Assembly (NCBI GenBank): GCA_041476545.1
Contig: JBGOTP010000128.1
Coordinates: forward strand, 1-12,745
Direction of reading: 5' to 3'
DNA length: 12,745 nt
Source of the DNA: JBGOTP01 sp041476545
GTDB taxonomy: Bacteria; Acidobacteriota; Vicinamibacteria; Vicinamibacterales; CAVVIG01
Shown: positions 1 to 6,283 of the stretch, in pieces
Layout: each line of letters starts with the position of its first letter
Numbering within the stretch: the first letter of the stretch is position 1
Translations under genes and position numbers: made by a program
The notes under the pieces: generated by a model
The model's input: the letters and a program-made list of their open reading frames with translations, nothing else
What the model was told of the DNA's origin: nothing
Databases searched by the model: none

Positions 1-159
1 CGCGAGCATCGGATGCTGGCGCTCCTGGCCTTTGTCGTGATGATCGGGTTCTTGTTCTGGACGGCGCAGAACCGGTGGGGGATGGGGATTGCCCTGCATT
101 ACCTCTCGCGTGTGTACTGGCCGGAGCCCACCGACCCCGTTCCGCCTCCCCCGGATTAG
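1..159 (+). CDS. C-terminal fragment of a small membrane protein
   Basis: The frame is open from the first base and ends at TAG 157-159, leaving 52 residues. They contain one clear hydrophobic segment, roughly residues 5-20 of the fragment (MLALLAFVVMIGFLFW). An amphipathic aromatic stretch follows, and the tail is Pro-rich (PEPTDPVPPPPD). The segment looks like the last transmembrane helix of an inner-membrane protein, with a short tail on one side. The family cannot be recognised from this piece, and the start lies outside the window. The next gene on this strand begins about 140 bases later, so an operon with it is possible but not shown. Confidence 0.6.
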   Translation, partial: REHRMLALLAFVVMIGFLFWTAQNRWGMGIALHYLSRVYWPEPTDPVPPPPD

Positions 160-184
160 GGGCTGTCCCGGCCGGGAGTCGGGG

Positions 185-190
185 TATACT
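185..190 (+). promoter_or_regulatory. possible -10 box upstream of the radical SAM gene
   Basis: TATACT matches the sigma-70 -10 consensus at five of six positions and lies in the gap before the radical SAM gene. The hexamer 17 bases upstream (GCTGTC at 162-167) is a poor -35. This is a weak candidate supported only by the -10 box. Confidence 0.22.
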
Positions 191-286
191 CGCCCTTTCG
201 CATTTCTTTACGACTCGACGCGTTAACGTCTCTTGATGTCTCCTGCGTCGCGCGCCAGCCGAGCGCGATGTGTCACCCAGGCCCAC

Positions 287-290
287 GAGG
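287..290 (+). promoter_or_regulatory. Shine-Dalgarno that decides the radical SAM start
   Basis: GAGG lies six bases before GTG 297. No comparable site precedes the alternative GTG at 270, so the shorter protein is preferred. Confidence 0.5.
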
Positions 291-296
291 TTATCT

Positions 297-1832
297 GTGA
301 GCGCACGCGTCCATCTGGTCAATCCGAGTCACGTGTCGTTCGGGGTCGCCGTGATCACGCCCCGCTGGCTCTACGTGCTTGCCGCGGCCACGGGCCGCAA
401 ATGGCGCGACCAGGTCATCGTCGACGAAACGCTCGAGCCGATTGATTTCGCGACGATTGCCGCCGGGGATGTCGTCGGCATTGGCATTCATACTGGGAAT
501 GCGCTGCGCGGGTACGAAGTCGGGCGCCTGGCGCGCGAGCGCGGCGCGTGGGTGGTATTCGGCGGTATTCACGCCACGCTGTATCCGGACGAGGCGCGCG
601 AGCAGGGGAACGCTCACACCGTGGTCAAGGGCGACGGCGATCTGGTGTGGGAGAAGGTCGTCGCCGACTGCCTGGCCGGACATCCGCTGCCGCTGTACGA
701 CGGGGGCCGCGTATCGGGCGAGGAGTTCATTCCCGCGCGATGGGATCTGCTGCCGGAGGGCCGCTACATGTGGGCCTCGGTGCAGACGGTCCGCGGCTGT
801 CCGAAGCACTGTTCGTTCTGCTCGGTCTGGCGGACCGACGGACAGGAACCGCGCCAGCGCGGCGTTGACATGGTGGTGCGCGAGATTGTGGAGTTGCGGC
901 GTCTCGGATTCCGGTTCATCGCGCTCGCCGACGACAACTTCTATCCGGTTACGCTCGACGACCTGGCTCAAGCGCGGAGGCGTTCGGACCCCACGCGTCT
1001 CCGGGAGCTGGAGCGGATGCGGGCGGAGCGATTCGAGTTGATGGCTGAACTCGAGCGACTGCCGAAGGATCTGGTGTTCTACACGCAGATCACGATGGAA
1101 GCCGGCGAGGATCCGGAATTTCTAGACGCGATGAACCGGGCGCGCATCCGCGGGGCGCTCGTCGGCGTCGAGTCGGTGACCGCGGAAGGCCTGAAAGATG
1201 TCTACAAGGGCTTCAACCTGGCGGGCGACGAGCTTGTGACGCGGCTGCGGGCGTTCCGCCACCACGGCGTCCACGTGCTGGGGTCCTTCATCTTCGGATT
1301 GCCGAGCGATCGGGCCGGTTCGTTCGACGCGACGGTCGCGCTCGCCGACAAAGCGGACGTCACGTTCGCGCAGTTCGTGCTGCTCACGCCGTTTCCGGGG
1401 ACGATCGACTTCGAGAAGTGGGAGAAGGATCCTGCGCGTGCGAGCGAGAAGGTGAACGGCGTCTCGGTGACTCGCCATTGGCTCATCCCGCAGGGGCAGC
1501 GTCCCAAGCTGTTCACCGAGCACCCCACGATGACGCTTGAGGAAATCCGCCGGGGCACGCAAGGAGCCTGGGACAGTTTCTACAGCTGGCCGCGCATCTG
1601 GCGGCGGTCCCGCGTGCTGAATTCGTACAAGAACCGGCTCGCGTTCCTACTGGTGTCGAAGTTGTATCGACAGATGTACGCCAACACGGGGATCGCGACC
1701 GACAGCGCGCGAGTGCAGCGCTCGGCTCGCTGGGCGAAGTGGATGGGACTGGCGGCGCGCCGGCTGTTCGTGGCGCCACCGATGCCCGATCTCGAAGTAC
1801 CCGCGCCCCTCACGCTTCAGAAATCCGCGTAG
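297..1832 (+). CDS. cobalamin-binding-type radical SAM protein
   Basis: This is a cytoplasmic iron-sulfur enzyme of the group in which an N-terminal B12-binding (Rossmann) domain precedes a radical SAM barrel. The first part (about residues 4-130) runs from HLVNPS to the motif VFGGIHATLYPDEA. The radical SAM cluster motif CxxxCxxC follows as CPKHCSFC at residues 168, 172 and 175. Further on are the typical barrel strands ALADDNFYP, GVESVTAEGL and FIFGLPSD. The canonical DxHxxG cobalamin ligand is absent. GTG 297 is chosen as the start because GAGG at 287-290 sits six bases upstream and the domain then begins at once. GTG 270 in the same frame would add nine residues and has no good ribosome binding site. 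The substrate is unknown: relatives methylate or rearrange lipids, antibiotics or tetrapyrroles. It faces the VWFA gene convergently. Confidence 0.85.
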   Translation: MSARVHLVNPSHVSFGVAVITPRWLYVLAAATGRKWRDQVIVDETLEPIDFATIAAGDVVGIGIHTGNALRGYEVGRLARERGAWVVFGGIHATLYPDEAREQGNAHTVVKGDGDLVWEKVVADCLAGHPLPLYDGGRVSGEEFIPARWDLLPEGRYMWASVQTVRGCPKHCSFCSVWRTDGQEPRQRGVDMVVREIVELRRLGFRFIALADDNFYPVTLDDLAQARRRSDPTRLRELERMRAERFELMAELERLPKDLVFYTQITMEAGEDPEFLDAMNRARIRGALVGVESVTAEGLKDVYKGFNLAGDELVTRLRAFRHHGVHVLGSFIFGLPSDRAGSFDATVALADKADVTFAQFVLLTPFPGTIDFEKWEKDPARASEKVNGVSVTRHWLIPQGQRPKLFTEHPTMTLEEIRRGTQGAWDSFYSWPRIWRRSRVLNSYKNRLAFLLVSKLYRQMYANTGIATDSARVQRSARWAKWMGLAARRLFVAPPMPDLEVPAPLTLQKSA

Positions 1833-1840
1833 GCCGAGGA

Positions 1841-1873
1841 TCGTAGGCCCGACCTTTAGGTCGGGCGCTACGA
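1841..1873. repeat. palindromic REP-like element between convergent genes
   Basis: An inverted repeat fills most of the 49-base gap between two convergent genes. The left arm (1841-1854, TCGTAGGCCCGACC) pairs with the right arm (1859-1873, GGTCGGGCGCTACGA) around a TTTA loop, with a single bulged base. The stem is GC-rich and very stable. There is no U-tract on either side, so it is not a classical intrinsic terminator, but it could stop or protect transcripts in both directions. The first bases of the arm are echoed just upstream (CGTAGGCCGA at 1829-1838), across the radical SAM stop codon. Confidence 0.75.
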
Positions 1874-1881
1874 GCGTTCAG

Positions 1882-3966
1882 TCACCGCACGGAAAACGGA
1901 ATCTCCCGCGAGACGCTCTGCGCTGGAGCCGACGTGCTGTGCGCTTCGACCGTGAGCACGTAGCGGCCGCGCGCAAAGTCGTTCAGGGGAATCGGCGTCA
2001 CGACACGATGGGTAACCGTCTTGTCTTTGCCGGCTGAACCCAGCTCGCGGGTCAGCGTGTCGCGGTGTGTGAAGATCGTTCCGCCCGTTTCATTCCGCAC
2101 GGTGCTCGTCACTTCGATCGCATGTGCCCTGCCTGTGTCGTTGTCGTACACCTCGACGTATTCGCGCAGTTCGTTGAACGTGGTGAACTCGCGCTCGGTA
2201 GTGGGGAAGACGCCGAGGGCCTGCTTCCAGCGTGGATCGGTGCCGACCGTGGGGACCGGCGCTTCCAGCATGGAGGCGAGCGCAATGCCGCTGATAGTCA
2301 GCGGCCCTTTCGAGAAATCAGGGACGTCCAGATCGTACAGGACGCTGCCTCTTGTCGTGCCCTGCGTCGCGTCGAGGGCGGCGACGTTCAAGTGATAGCG
2401 GCCCGGTTTGAGACTGAGCTTCGACACCACGCGTGCCCCCCGATCGAGCATCGCATCGTGTGTGCCGGGCGACAGTCGCAATGCCAGCGCCCCGCGCTCT
2501 CCGGCCTGCACCTTGCCGGTCGTGTCGGCCGCCGTGATGGCGAGCGTCATGTTCGCGTTGAAGCGATCACCATTCCCGGAGAACTGCAATTGATTGGCGC
2601 CGGCCTCCACGATGATGGCGACCGACGCCGTTGATCCGACCCCATGGAAGGGTGGGGCAGACACGCTCAGCACGAGGCCGGAGACCGGGAGCGGACTCCG
2701 GAGCAACTCGCCCAGCGCAGGTGGCAGCCCCTTCGGATTCGTCGCCGGCTTGATCGGGGTGTCTTTGGCGGCGACGTAACCCGATCGCGCCTGCACCCGG
2801 AGGCCGCCGCGCGTCGTTCGCACGTTGATGTCCCTGAACTTGCCGTCGCGGTTCGGGTTGGTCGAGGCGTACCCGAGCAGATAATACGAGCTGTTCTCGG
2901 CAACGATGCGCTCGAAGGCGGCGGTGTAGTCGTTCGTGTGAACGGCGGAAAATCCGCCGGTGGCCTCCGCGAGCGTGACGAGACTCTGCATCCGGTCGTT
3001 GTCGAAGGCGGAGGGGTCGTCGAAACCATTCGGTGTAATGGGCTTGATCCCGTTTGCCTTTCCGCTGGGGACGCCCACCGGATCGATGATGTACAAGCTG
3101 ACGTTGCCGCGCGCCGCGGCCTGGACGAAGTCGCGCGCGTCGTAAGCCTCATCCGATGCCAGCGTGAGATCGATGCCACCGGTCATCGATCGGCCGAGTC
3201 GTTCGCTGACGAGCACAATCCCTTTTCGCCGGCCGTCGATCTGCGCCAGCCACCTGGCCAGCGAGGTCAGCGAGAGCATGGTGGAGTGCAGATTGTCGGA
3301 GACCGCATCTCCACCGGGGGCGCCGAAGCCGGTGCCGGTGCTGCGGCGAGTCGTGATGGTCTGCCCGTAACCGCCTTCGTACTTGTTCGCGGCGTCGACG
3401 AGCCGCTGGCGGTTGTTCGTGAATTCCTGCGACATGTCGCGACGGCCGCTCGTGGTGATGAGGGCCGCCCGATCGACGTCTGCTAGATGTTTCTCGATGA
3501 ACTCGCGGGCGAGGGCGCGAACGGTCGGCGCCCGCAGCGGGTTCACCTGGTCCTCCAGATCGTCCAGCACGATGACGTAGACGCGCCCCTCCTGATGCAC
3601 GTTGGAGGCGAAGTCGGCTTCGACCCGCGGGCGATCGGGCGCGTCCGGACTCTCGATCGGAATGTTGATGAGCGCGAAGGTGGTAACGGCCTGTTCCTGT
3701 CCGTTCTCGAAGACTCTGAACTCGTCCTTCTTCAGATCGTCGACGAAGTGGTCATTGTGATCGACGACGCGCAGGTCGACCTGAACGGCGTTGACGTTGG
3801 CGCGGAAGGTGGGTGTGTCGGCGGGTTGTTGCGGACGGGCGGCGGAAGACTGAGCCCGTGGGACGGTGGCCAGGCCTACGGCCGCCATCGCCATCGCCGC
3901 GATAAGGACGACGCGTCCGCTTGCCGGTCCGACTCGATCCGGACGCCGAACACTCCGCTCTCTCAC
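1882..3966 (-). CDS. VWFA-related acidobacterial secreted protein
   Basis: This is a 694-residue exported protein of the VWFA-related family typical of Acidobacteria (TIGR03436 type). A basic N-region and hydrophobic stretch (about residues 18-35) form a signal peptide ending near PRAQS. The family's opening follows: FRANVNAVQVDLRVVDHNDH and DEFRVFENGQEQAVTTFAL (about 54-99). A VWA-like alpha/beta core spans about 128-345, then YYLLGYAS and the RSGYVA strand (about 361-399), then a long beta-rich C-terminal part. The DxSxS metal site is degenerate: VLDDLED stands at its place (about 134-140), as is common in this family. The GTG start at 3966 overlaps the aldolase stop as GTGA, so translation is probably coupled. 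The open frame runs 54 residues further upstream but inside the aldolase gene. The role is not established; surface or periplasmic protein binding is the usual guess. Confidence 0.88.
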   Translation of the reverse strand: MRERSVRRPDRVGPASGRVVLIAAMAMAAVGLATVPRAQSSAARPQQPADTPTFRANVNAVQVDLRVVDHNDHFVDDLKKDEFRVFENGQEQAVTTFALINIPIESPDAPDRPRVEADFASNVHQEGRVYVIVLDDLEDQVNPLRAPTVRALAREFIEKHLADVDRAALITTSGRRDMSQEFTNNRQRLVDAANKYEGGYGQTITTRRSTGTGFGAPGGDAVSDNLHSTMLSLTSLARWLAQIDGRRKGIVLVSERLGRSMTGGIDLTLASDEAYDARDFVQAAARGNVSLYIIDPVGVPSGKANGIKPITPNGFDDPSAFDNDRMQSLVTLAEATGGFSAVHTNDYTAAFERIVAENSSYYLLGYASTNPNRDGKFRDINVRTTRGGLRVQARSGYVAAKDTPIKPATNPKGLPPALGELLRSPLPVSGLVLSVSAPPFHGVGSTASVAIIVEAGANQLQFSGNGDRFNANMTLAITAADTTGKVQAGERGALALRLSPGTHDAMLDRGARVVSKLSLKPGRYHLNVAALDATQGTTRGSVLYDLDVPDFSKGPLTISGIALASMLEAPVPTVGTDPRWKQALGVFPTTEREFTTFNELREYVEVYDNDTGRAHAIEVTSTVRNETGGTIFTHRDTLTRELGSAGKDKTVTHRVVTPIPLNDFARGRYVLTVEAHSTSAPAQSVSREIPFSVR

Positions 3967-5033
3967 GGTCTGGGTGGCGCAGGCGCGAACGGTCCCACCT
4001 CCGGCTTGCCCTGGGTGTTGGCGAGCGGGCCGAGTTCGGCCGCCGCGCCGCGCGCGATGGCCGCCGTCTCGCTGCCGCCCTGGAAGCACGTGAAATCCGG
4101 ACGGTCGCGCCAGGCGAAGGGGCCGCACAGCCGGATGCGCGCGCCAATCGCGGCGTCGTGCACGATGTTGATCGCCCGCTCGTAGTCGGGTGTGCCCTGA
4201 CGGTAGCCCGAGAAGTTGCCCAGGTCGCCGCTCGCCGCAAAGAGGGCGGTCACGCCGGGAATCTTCGCGATCTCATGCGCGTTCCGGAGTCCTTCGAGCG
4301 TCTCGATCATCAGGATCAGCACAATGTTGTCGTTGATCGTGTTCCGATAGCCTCCCGGGACGCCGCCCCACATTGCCGAGTCGAACGCCTGCCCGCCGCC
4401 GTTGCTCCGCCGGCCGAGCGGCGGAAAGTATGTCCAGTTGCGCGCGTCGATGGCCTCCGCCACCGTGTCGACGGTCGGCACGACGACGACGAGCGCGCCG
4501 GCATCGAGCGCGTGCTGGATCTCTCGCTCATCGGTGTAGGCGACGCGCACGCCCGGCGCGGCTTTCGCGGTGGGGCAGGTGCGCCACATGCGCGCCACGG
4601 CCTGCCAGTCGCGCGGGTCGTGCTGCATCTCGGTCCAGACAAAGTCGTACCCTGCGTTGGCCATCGCGCAGTAGGTGGCCGGATCGGTGGAACTGAACAG
4701 GGTTCCGCCCGTCACCTTGCCGCCCTGCATCATCTTGAGCTTCACCGGATTCCAGATCTTCGCGCCCACCGGGGGATTGAACGCCGGTCCGTACTTCCAG
4801 GTGGCGGGGTCGAAGGGCCCCTGGTTGACCGCACCTGGCGGCGCCACCGCCTTCGCGTTGCTGTCCTTGCCGGCCGGCGCGGCGAGTGGAAACTGGGTCG
4901 CGCCGGCATTCGGGTTGTTGGCGTACGGGTCGGCTGTCGGCGTGGGCGGAGCCGGCGGGGTCTGCCTCTGCGCGCCGAACGCGGCAATGCCCAAGGCCAC
5001 GCACACCACGGTCGAGAAAAATACGTTCCTCAC
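3963..5033 (-). CDS. exported HpcH/HpaI-type aldolase
   Basis: This 356-residue protein is of the HpcH/HpaI aldolase / citrate lyase beta family, whose members cleave or form hydroxy-keto acids with a divalent metal and pyruvate. The family landmarks are in order: DFVWTEMQHDP (E135, candidate catalytic H138), GVRVAYTDEREIQ (R163), the strand ALVVVVPTVDT, LMIETLEG (metal-ligand candidate E244) and ASGDLGNFSG (metal-ligand candidate D270). It begins with a signal peptide (hydrophobic FFSTVVCVALGIAAFGA), then a Pro/Ala-rich linker of about 50 residues, so it should act in the periplasm or at the surface. That is unusual for the family. GTG 5033 is chosen because AAGGAGG lies five bases upstream; ATG 5051 would place that site inside the gene. 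It heads an operon with the VWFA-type gene, overlapping it by four bases. The substrate is unknown. Confidence 0.87.
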   Translation of the reverse strand: MRNVFFSTVVCVALGIAAFGAQRQTPPAPPTPTADPYANNPNAGATQFPLAAPAGKDSNAKAVAPPGAVNQGPFDPATWKYGPAFNPPVGAKIWNPVKLKMMQGGKVTGGTLFSSTDPATYCAMANAGYDFVWTEMQHDPRDWQAVARMWRTCPTAKAAPGVRVAYTDEREIQHALDAGALVVVVPTVDTVAEAIDARNWTYFPPLGRRSNGGGQAFDSAMWGGVPGGYRNTINDNIVLILMIETLEGLRNAHEIAKIPGVTALFAASGDLGNFSGYRQGTPDYERAINIVHDAAIGARIRLCGPFAWRDRPDFTCFQGGSETAAIARGAAAELGPLANTQGKPEVGPFAPAPPRP

Positions 5034-5038
5034 GGCAG

Positions 5039-5045
5039 CCTCCTT
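5039..5045 (-). promoter_or_regulatory. strong Shine-Dalgarno deciding the aldolase start
   Basis: The minus strand reads AAGGAGG, five bases before GTG 5033. This near-perfect site argues against the in-frame ATG at 5051 and for a start that gives a compact signal peptide. Confidence 0.8.
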
Positions 5046-5187
5046 GCCCAAGAGGATATGCCATTCGTGGCAGCTCCGGCGTCTTTATGAGCCCCTGATC
5101 GGAATGGATGAGAATGGACAACAATGTGCACGATAGCGCGTCCCCAGCATGTTGCTCGGGACAACCGGTAGAAGACAGGAGGGTCCC

Positions 5188-5472
5188 ATGATCGTCGTTC
5201 GCAATTGTTTTGTCGCCAAGCCCGGCCAGGCGAGCAAGCTGGCGGCTCAGTTCAAGGAAGCGGCCAAAGTCTCGGCCATCGGCAAGCACCGCGTGCTCAC
5301 GGACCTGACCGGCGAGTTCAATCGCGTCATTCTCGAATACGAGGCGGAGTCGTTGCAGGGCTTCGAGAACACCATGCGCGACTACGCGACCAACGCCGCG
5401 TTTCGCGAGAAGATGAAAGGCTACACGGACCTCTACATTACTGGAAGCCGCGAGATCCTCGAGATCAAGTGA
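5188..5472 (+). CDS. small dimeric alpha-beta-barrel-like (NIPSNAP/ABM-like) protein
   Basis: This 94-residue protein has no signal peptide. It opens with a beta strand (MIVVRNCFVAKPG), then a helix (QASKLAAQFKEAAK), two strands (HRVLTDLTG, FNRVILEYEA), a helix (SLQGFENTMRDYATNAAFRE) and a final strand (SREILEIK). This order and length fit the ferredoxin-like fold of antibiotic-biosynthesis-monooxygenase or NIPSNAP-like proteins, which form dimeric barrels. No catalytic residues can be named, so the function stays open. ATG 5188 is preceded by AGGAGG at 5177-5182 with five bases of spacing. The frame extends 13 residues upstream to ATG 5149, but that start lacks such a site. It is divergent from the aldolase operon and convergent with the cupin gene. 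Confidence 0.72.
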   Translation: MIVVRNCFVAKPGQASKLAAQFKEAAKVSAIGKHRVLTDLTGEFNRVILEYEAESLQGFENTMRDYATNAAFREKMKGYTDLYITGSREILEIK

Positions 5473-5526
5473 TCGGGCGATCGGGGAATCGGGGAATTGG
5501 GTAGTCGGGGAATTGGGGAATTGTCA
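5471..5526. repeat. degenerate 8-bp tandem repeat
   Basis: Six octamers stand head to tail from 5471 to 5518: GATCGGGC, GATCGGGG, AATCGGGG, AATTGGGT, AGTCGGGG and AATTGGGG. A partial seventh follows (AATTGT). The consensus is RATYGGGG. The array starts inside the TGA stop of the small barrel-like gene and runs straight into the CACGAAG hairpin. The G-runs every eight bases could form a G-quadruplex on this strand. Confidence 0.8.
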
Positions 5527-5578
5527 CGAAGGCACGAAGACCACGAAACGATCTTCGTGTTCTTCGTGTGCTTCGTGA
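5524..5578. repeat. large CACGAAG/CTTCGTG palindrome
   Basis: A left arm of 24 bases (5524-5547) made of CACGAAG, GCACGAAG and CCACGAA units pairs with a right arm of 25 bases (5554-5578) made of three TTCGTG units. The loop has six bases, and the stem has only one mismatch and one small bulge. Arrays of this word are known as dispersed intergenic repeats in several environmental phyla. It lies between two convergent genes (ends at 5472 and 5604) and may act as a two-way terminator or mRNA stabiliser. The apparent short open frame across it is repeat-derived. Confidence 0.85.
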
Positions 5579-5603
5579 TGCGCAGGCGATCGAGTGAAAT
5601 TGC

Positions 5604-6203
5604 TCAGCGACCGGTCGGCGGGGCACCCGCACCGGCGGCCCGTCCGGCGCCGCCGCCGCGCGTGACAGGCTGTCCGTTGGCGTCGACCTCGGACTGAACC
5701 GTCTTCACTGGCCCGACGCCCGTGATCTGCACGATGGCGTCTTCGTCCTTCGCGCCGTCATAGTGGTGCAGCCCCGCGGGGTGATACATCATCCCCCCCT
5801 GCTTGATCGCCACCATCTTGTCGGGTTCGAACAGGTCGCCCACTGCGGTATACCAGGTGCCCTGTATCACCACGACCCAGCGATCCTGATCGTGATAGTG
5901 CGGCCGGCTGCCTCCACCGATCACCCCGCCGCCTGGTCCCTTCCGGAACAGGTTGCGCGTGATGTACACGCCAGGCTCGGATTCTCTTCCGAAGACCGGC
6001 CCGCCCGTGGCTGCGTCCTCCGGCTGGAATCGCAGGTGATCCTTGTCGAGCAGGGGTGGCCTCGGAGCGGGGGCCGCACCGCGCCCACCGGCCTGACCCG
6101 CAGCCGCCGGCGTGGCTTGTTGCGCGCGGCCAAACTCCGTGGCGCCGACGAGGACCAGGGCGGCGACCACACATAGTCCTGACGTGATTTCGCGAGAGCG
6201 CAT
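5604..6203 (-). CDS. exported single-domain cupin
   Basis: This 199-residue protein has an N-terminal signal peptide (hydrophobic GLCVVAALVLVGA, cleavage likely near GRAQQ) and a Gly/Ala/Pro-rich linker, so it should be periplasmic. A cupin domain occupies about residues 70-165. Motif 1 reads PHYHDQDRWVVVIQG, giving H102 and H104, but Arg 108 stands where the metal-binding Glu is usual. Motif 2 reads GGMMYHPAGLHHY, giving H146/H147. A metal-binding, sugar- or small-acid-handling role is typical of cupins; the substrate cannot be told. The tail is again Gly/Ala-rich. ATG 6203 is chosen because AAGGAG at 6211-6216 lies seven bases upstream. The frame stays open to 6923, but that part is antisense to the next gene and is not credible. 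The gene is convergent with the small barrel-like protein. Confidence 0.82.
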   Translation of the reverse strand: MRSREITSGLCVVAALVLVGATEFGRAQQATPAAAGQAGGRGAAPAPRPPLLDKDHLRFQPEDAATGGPVFGRESEPGVYITRNLFRKGPGGGVIGGGSRPHYHDQDRWVVVIQGTWYTAVGDLFEPDKMVAIKQGGMMYHPAGLHHYDGAKDEDAIVQITGVGPVKTVQSEVDANGQPVTRGGGAGRAAGAGAPPTGR

Positions 6204-6242
6204 GAACCTTCTCCTTGGGAAAAAGACGGCTGTAAACGACCG

Positions 6243-6269
6243 TGTATAGCTTACAAGCGCGCGGCACAA
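6243..6269 (-). promoter_or_regulatory. possible promoter of the cupin gene
   Basis: On the minus strand TATACA (6248-6243) is a good -10 box. TTGTGC (6269-6264) precedes it with a short 15-base spacer. The predicted transcript would have a leader of about 30 bases carrying the AAGGAG site. The spacing is suboptimal, so this is tentative. Confidence 0.25.
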
Positions 6270-6283
6270 CCGGCGCAAGTTTT

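Noticed and set aside
233..445. 70-codon open frame overlapping the start of the radical SAM gene
   Set aside because: Arg-rich, no ribosome binding site, and in a different frame of a clear gene.
3967..4128. 54-residue upstream extension of the VWFA-family protein
   Set aside because: It lies within the aldolase coding sequence in a different frame and would place the signal peptide internally; the GTGA overlap start is far better.
3921..5090. 389-codon plus-strand open frame opposite the aldolase
   Set aside because: No domain, Arg/His-rich composition, and the opposite strand carries an aldolase with all family landmarks.
5471..5578. Possible CRISPR array
   Set aside because: The repeats are 8 bases long and contiguous, with no spacers, and are followed by a single palindrome; no cas genes are near.
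5497..5697. Short open frame with HEDHETIFVFFVCFV
   Set aside because: It is a translation of the CACGAAG palindrome, a well-known source of spurious annotated proteins.
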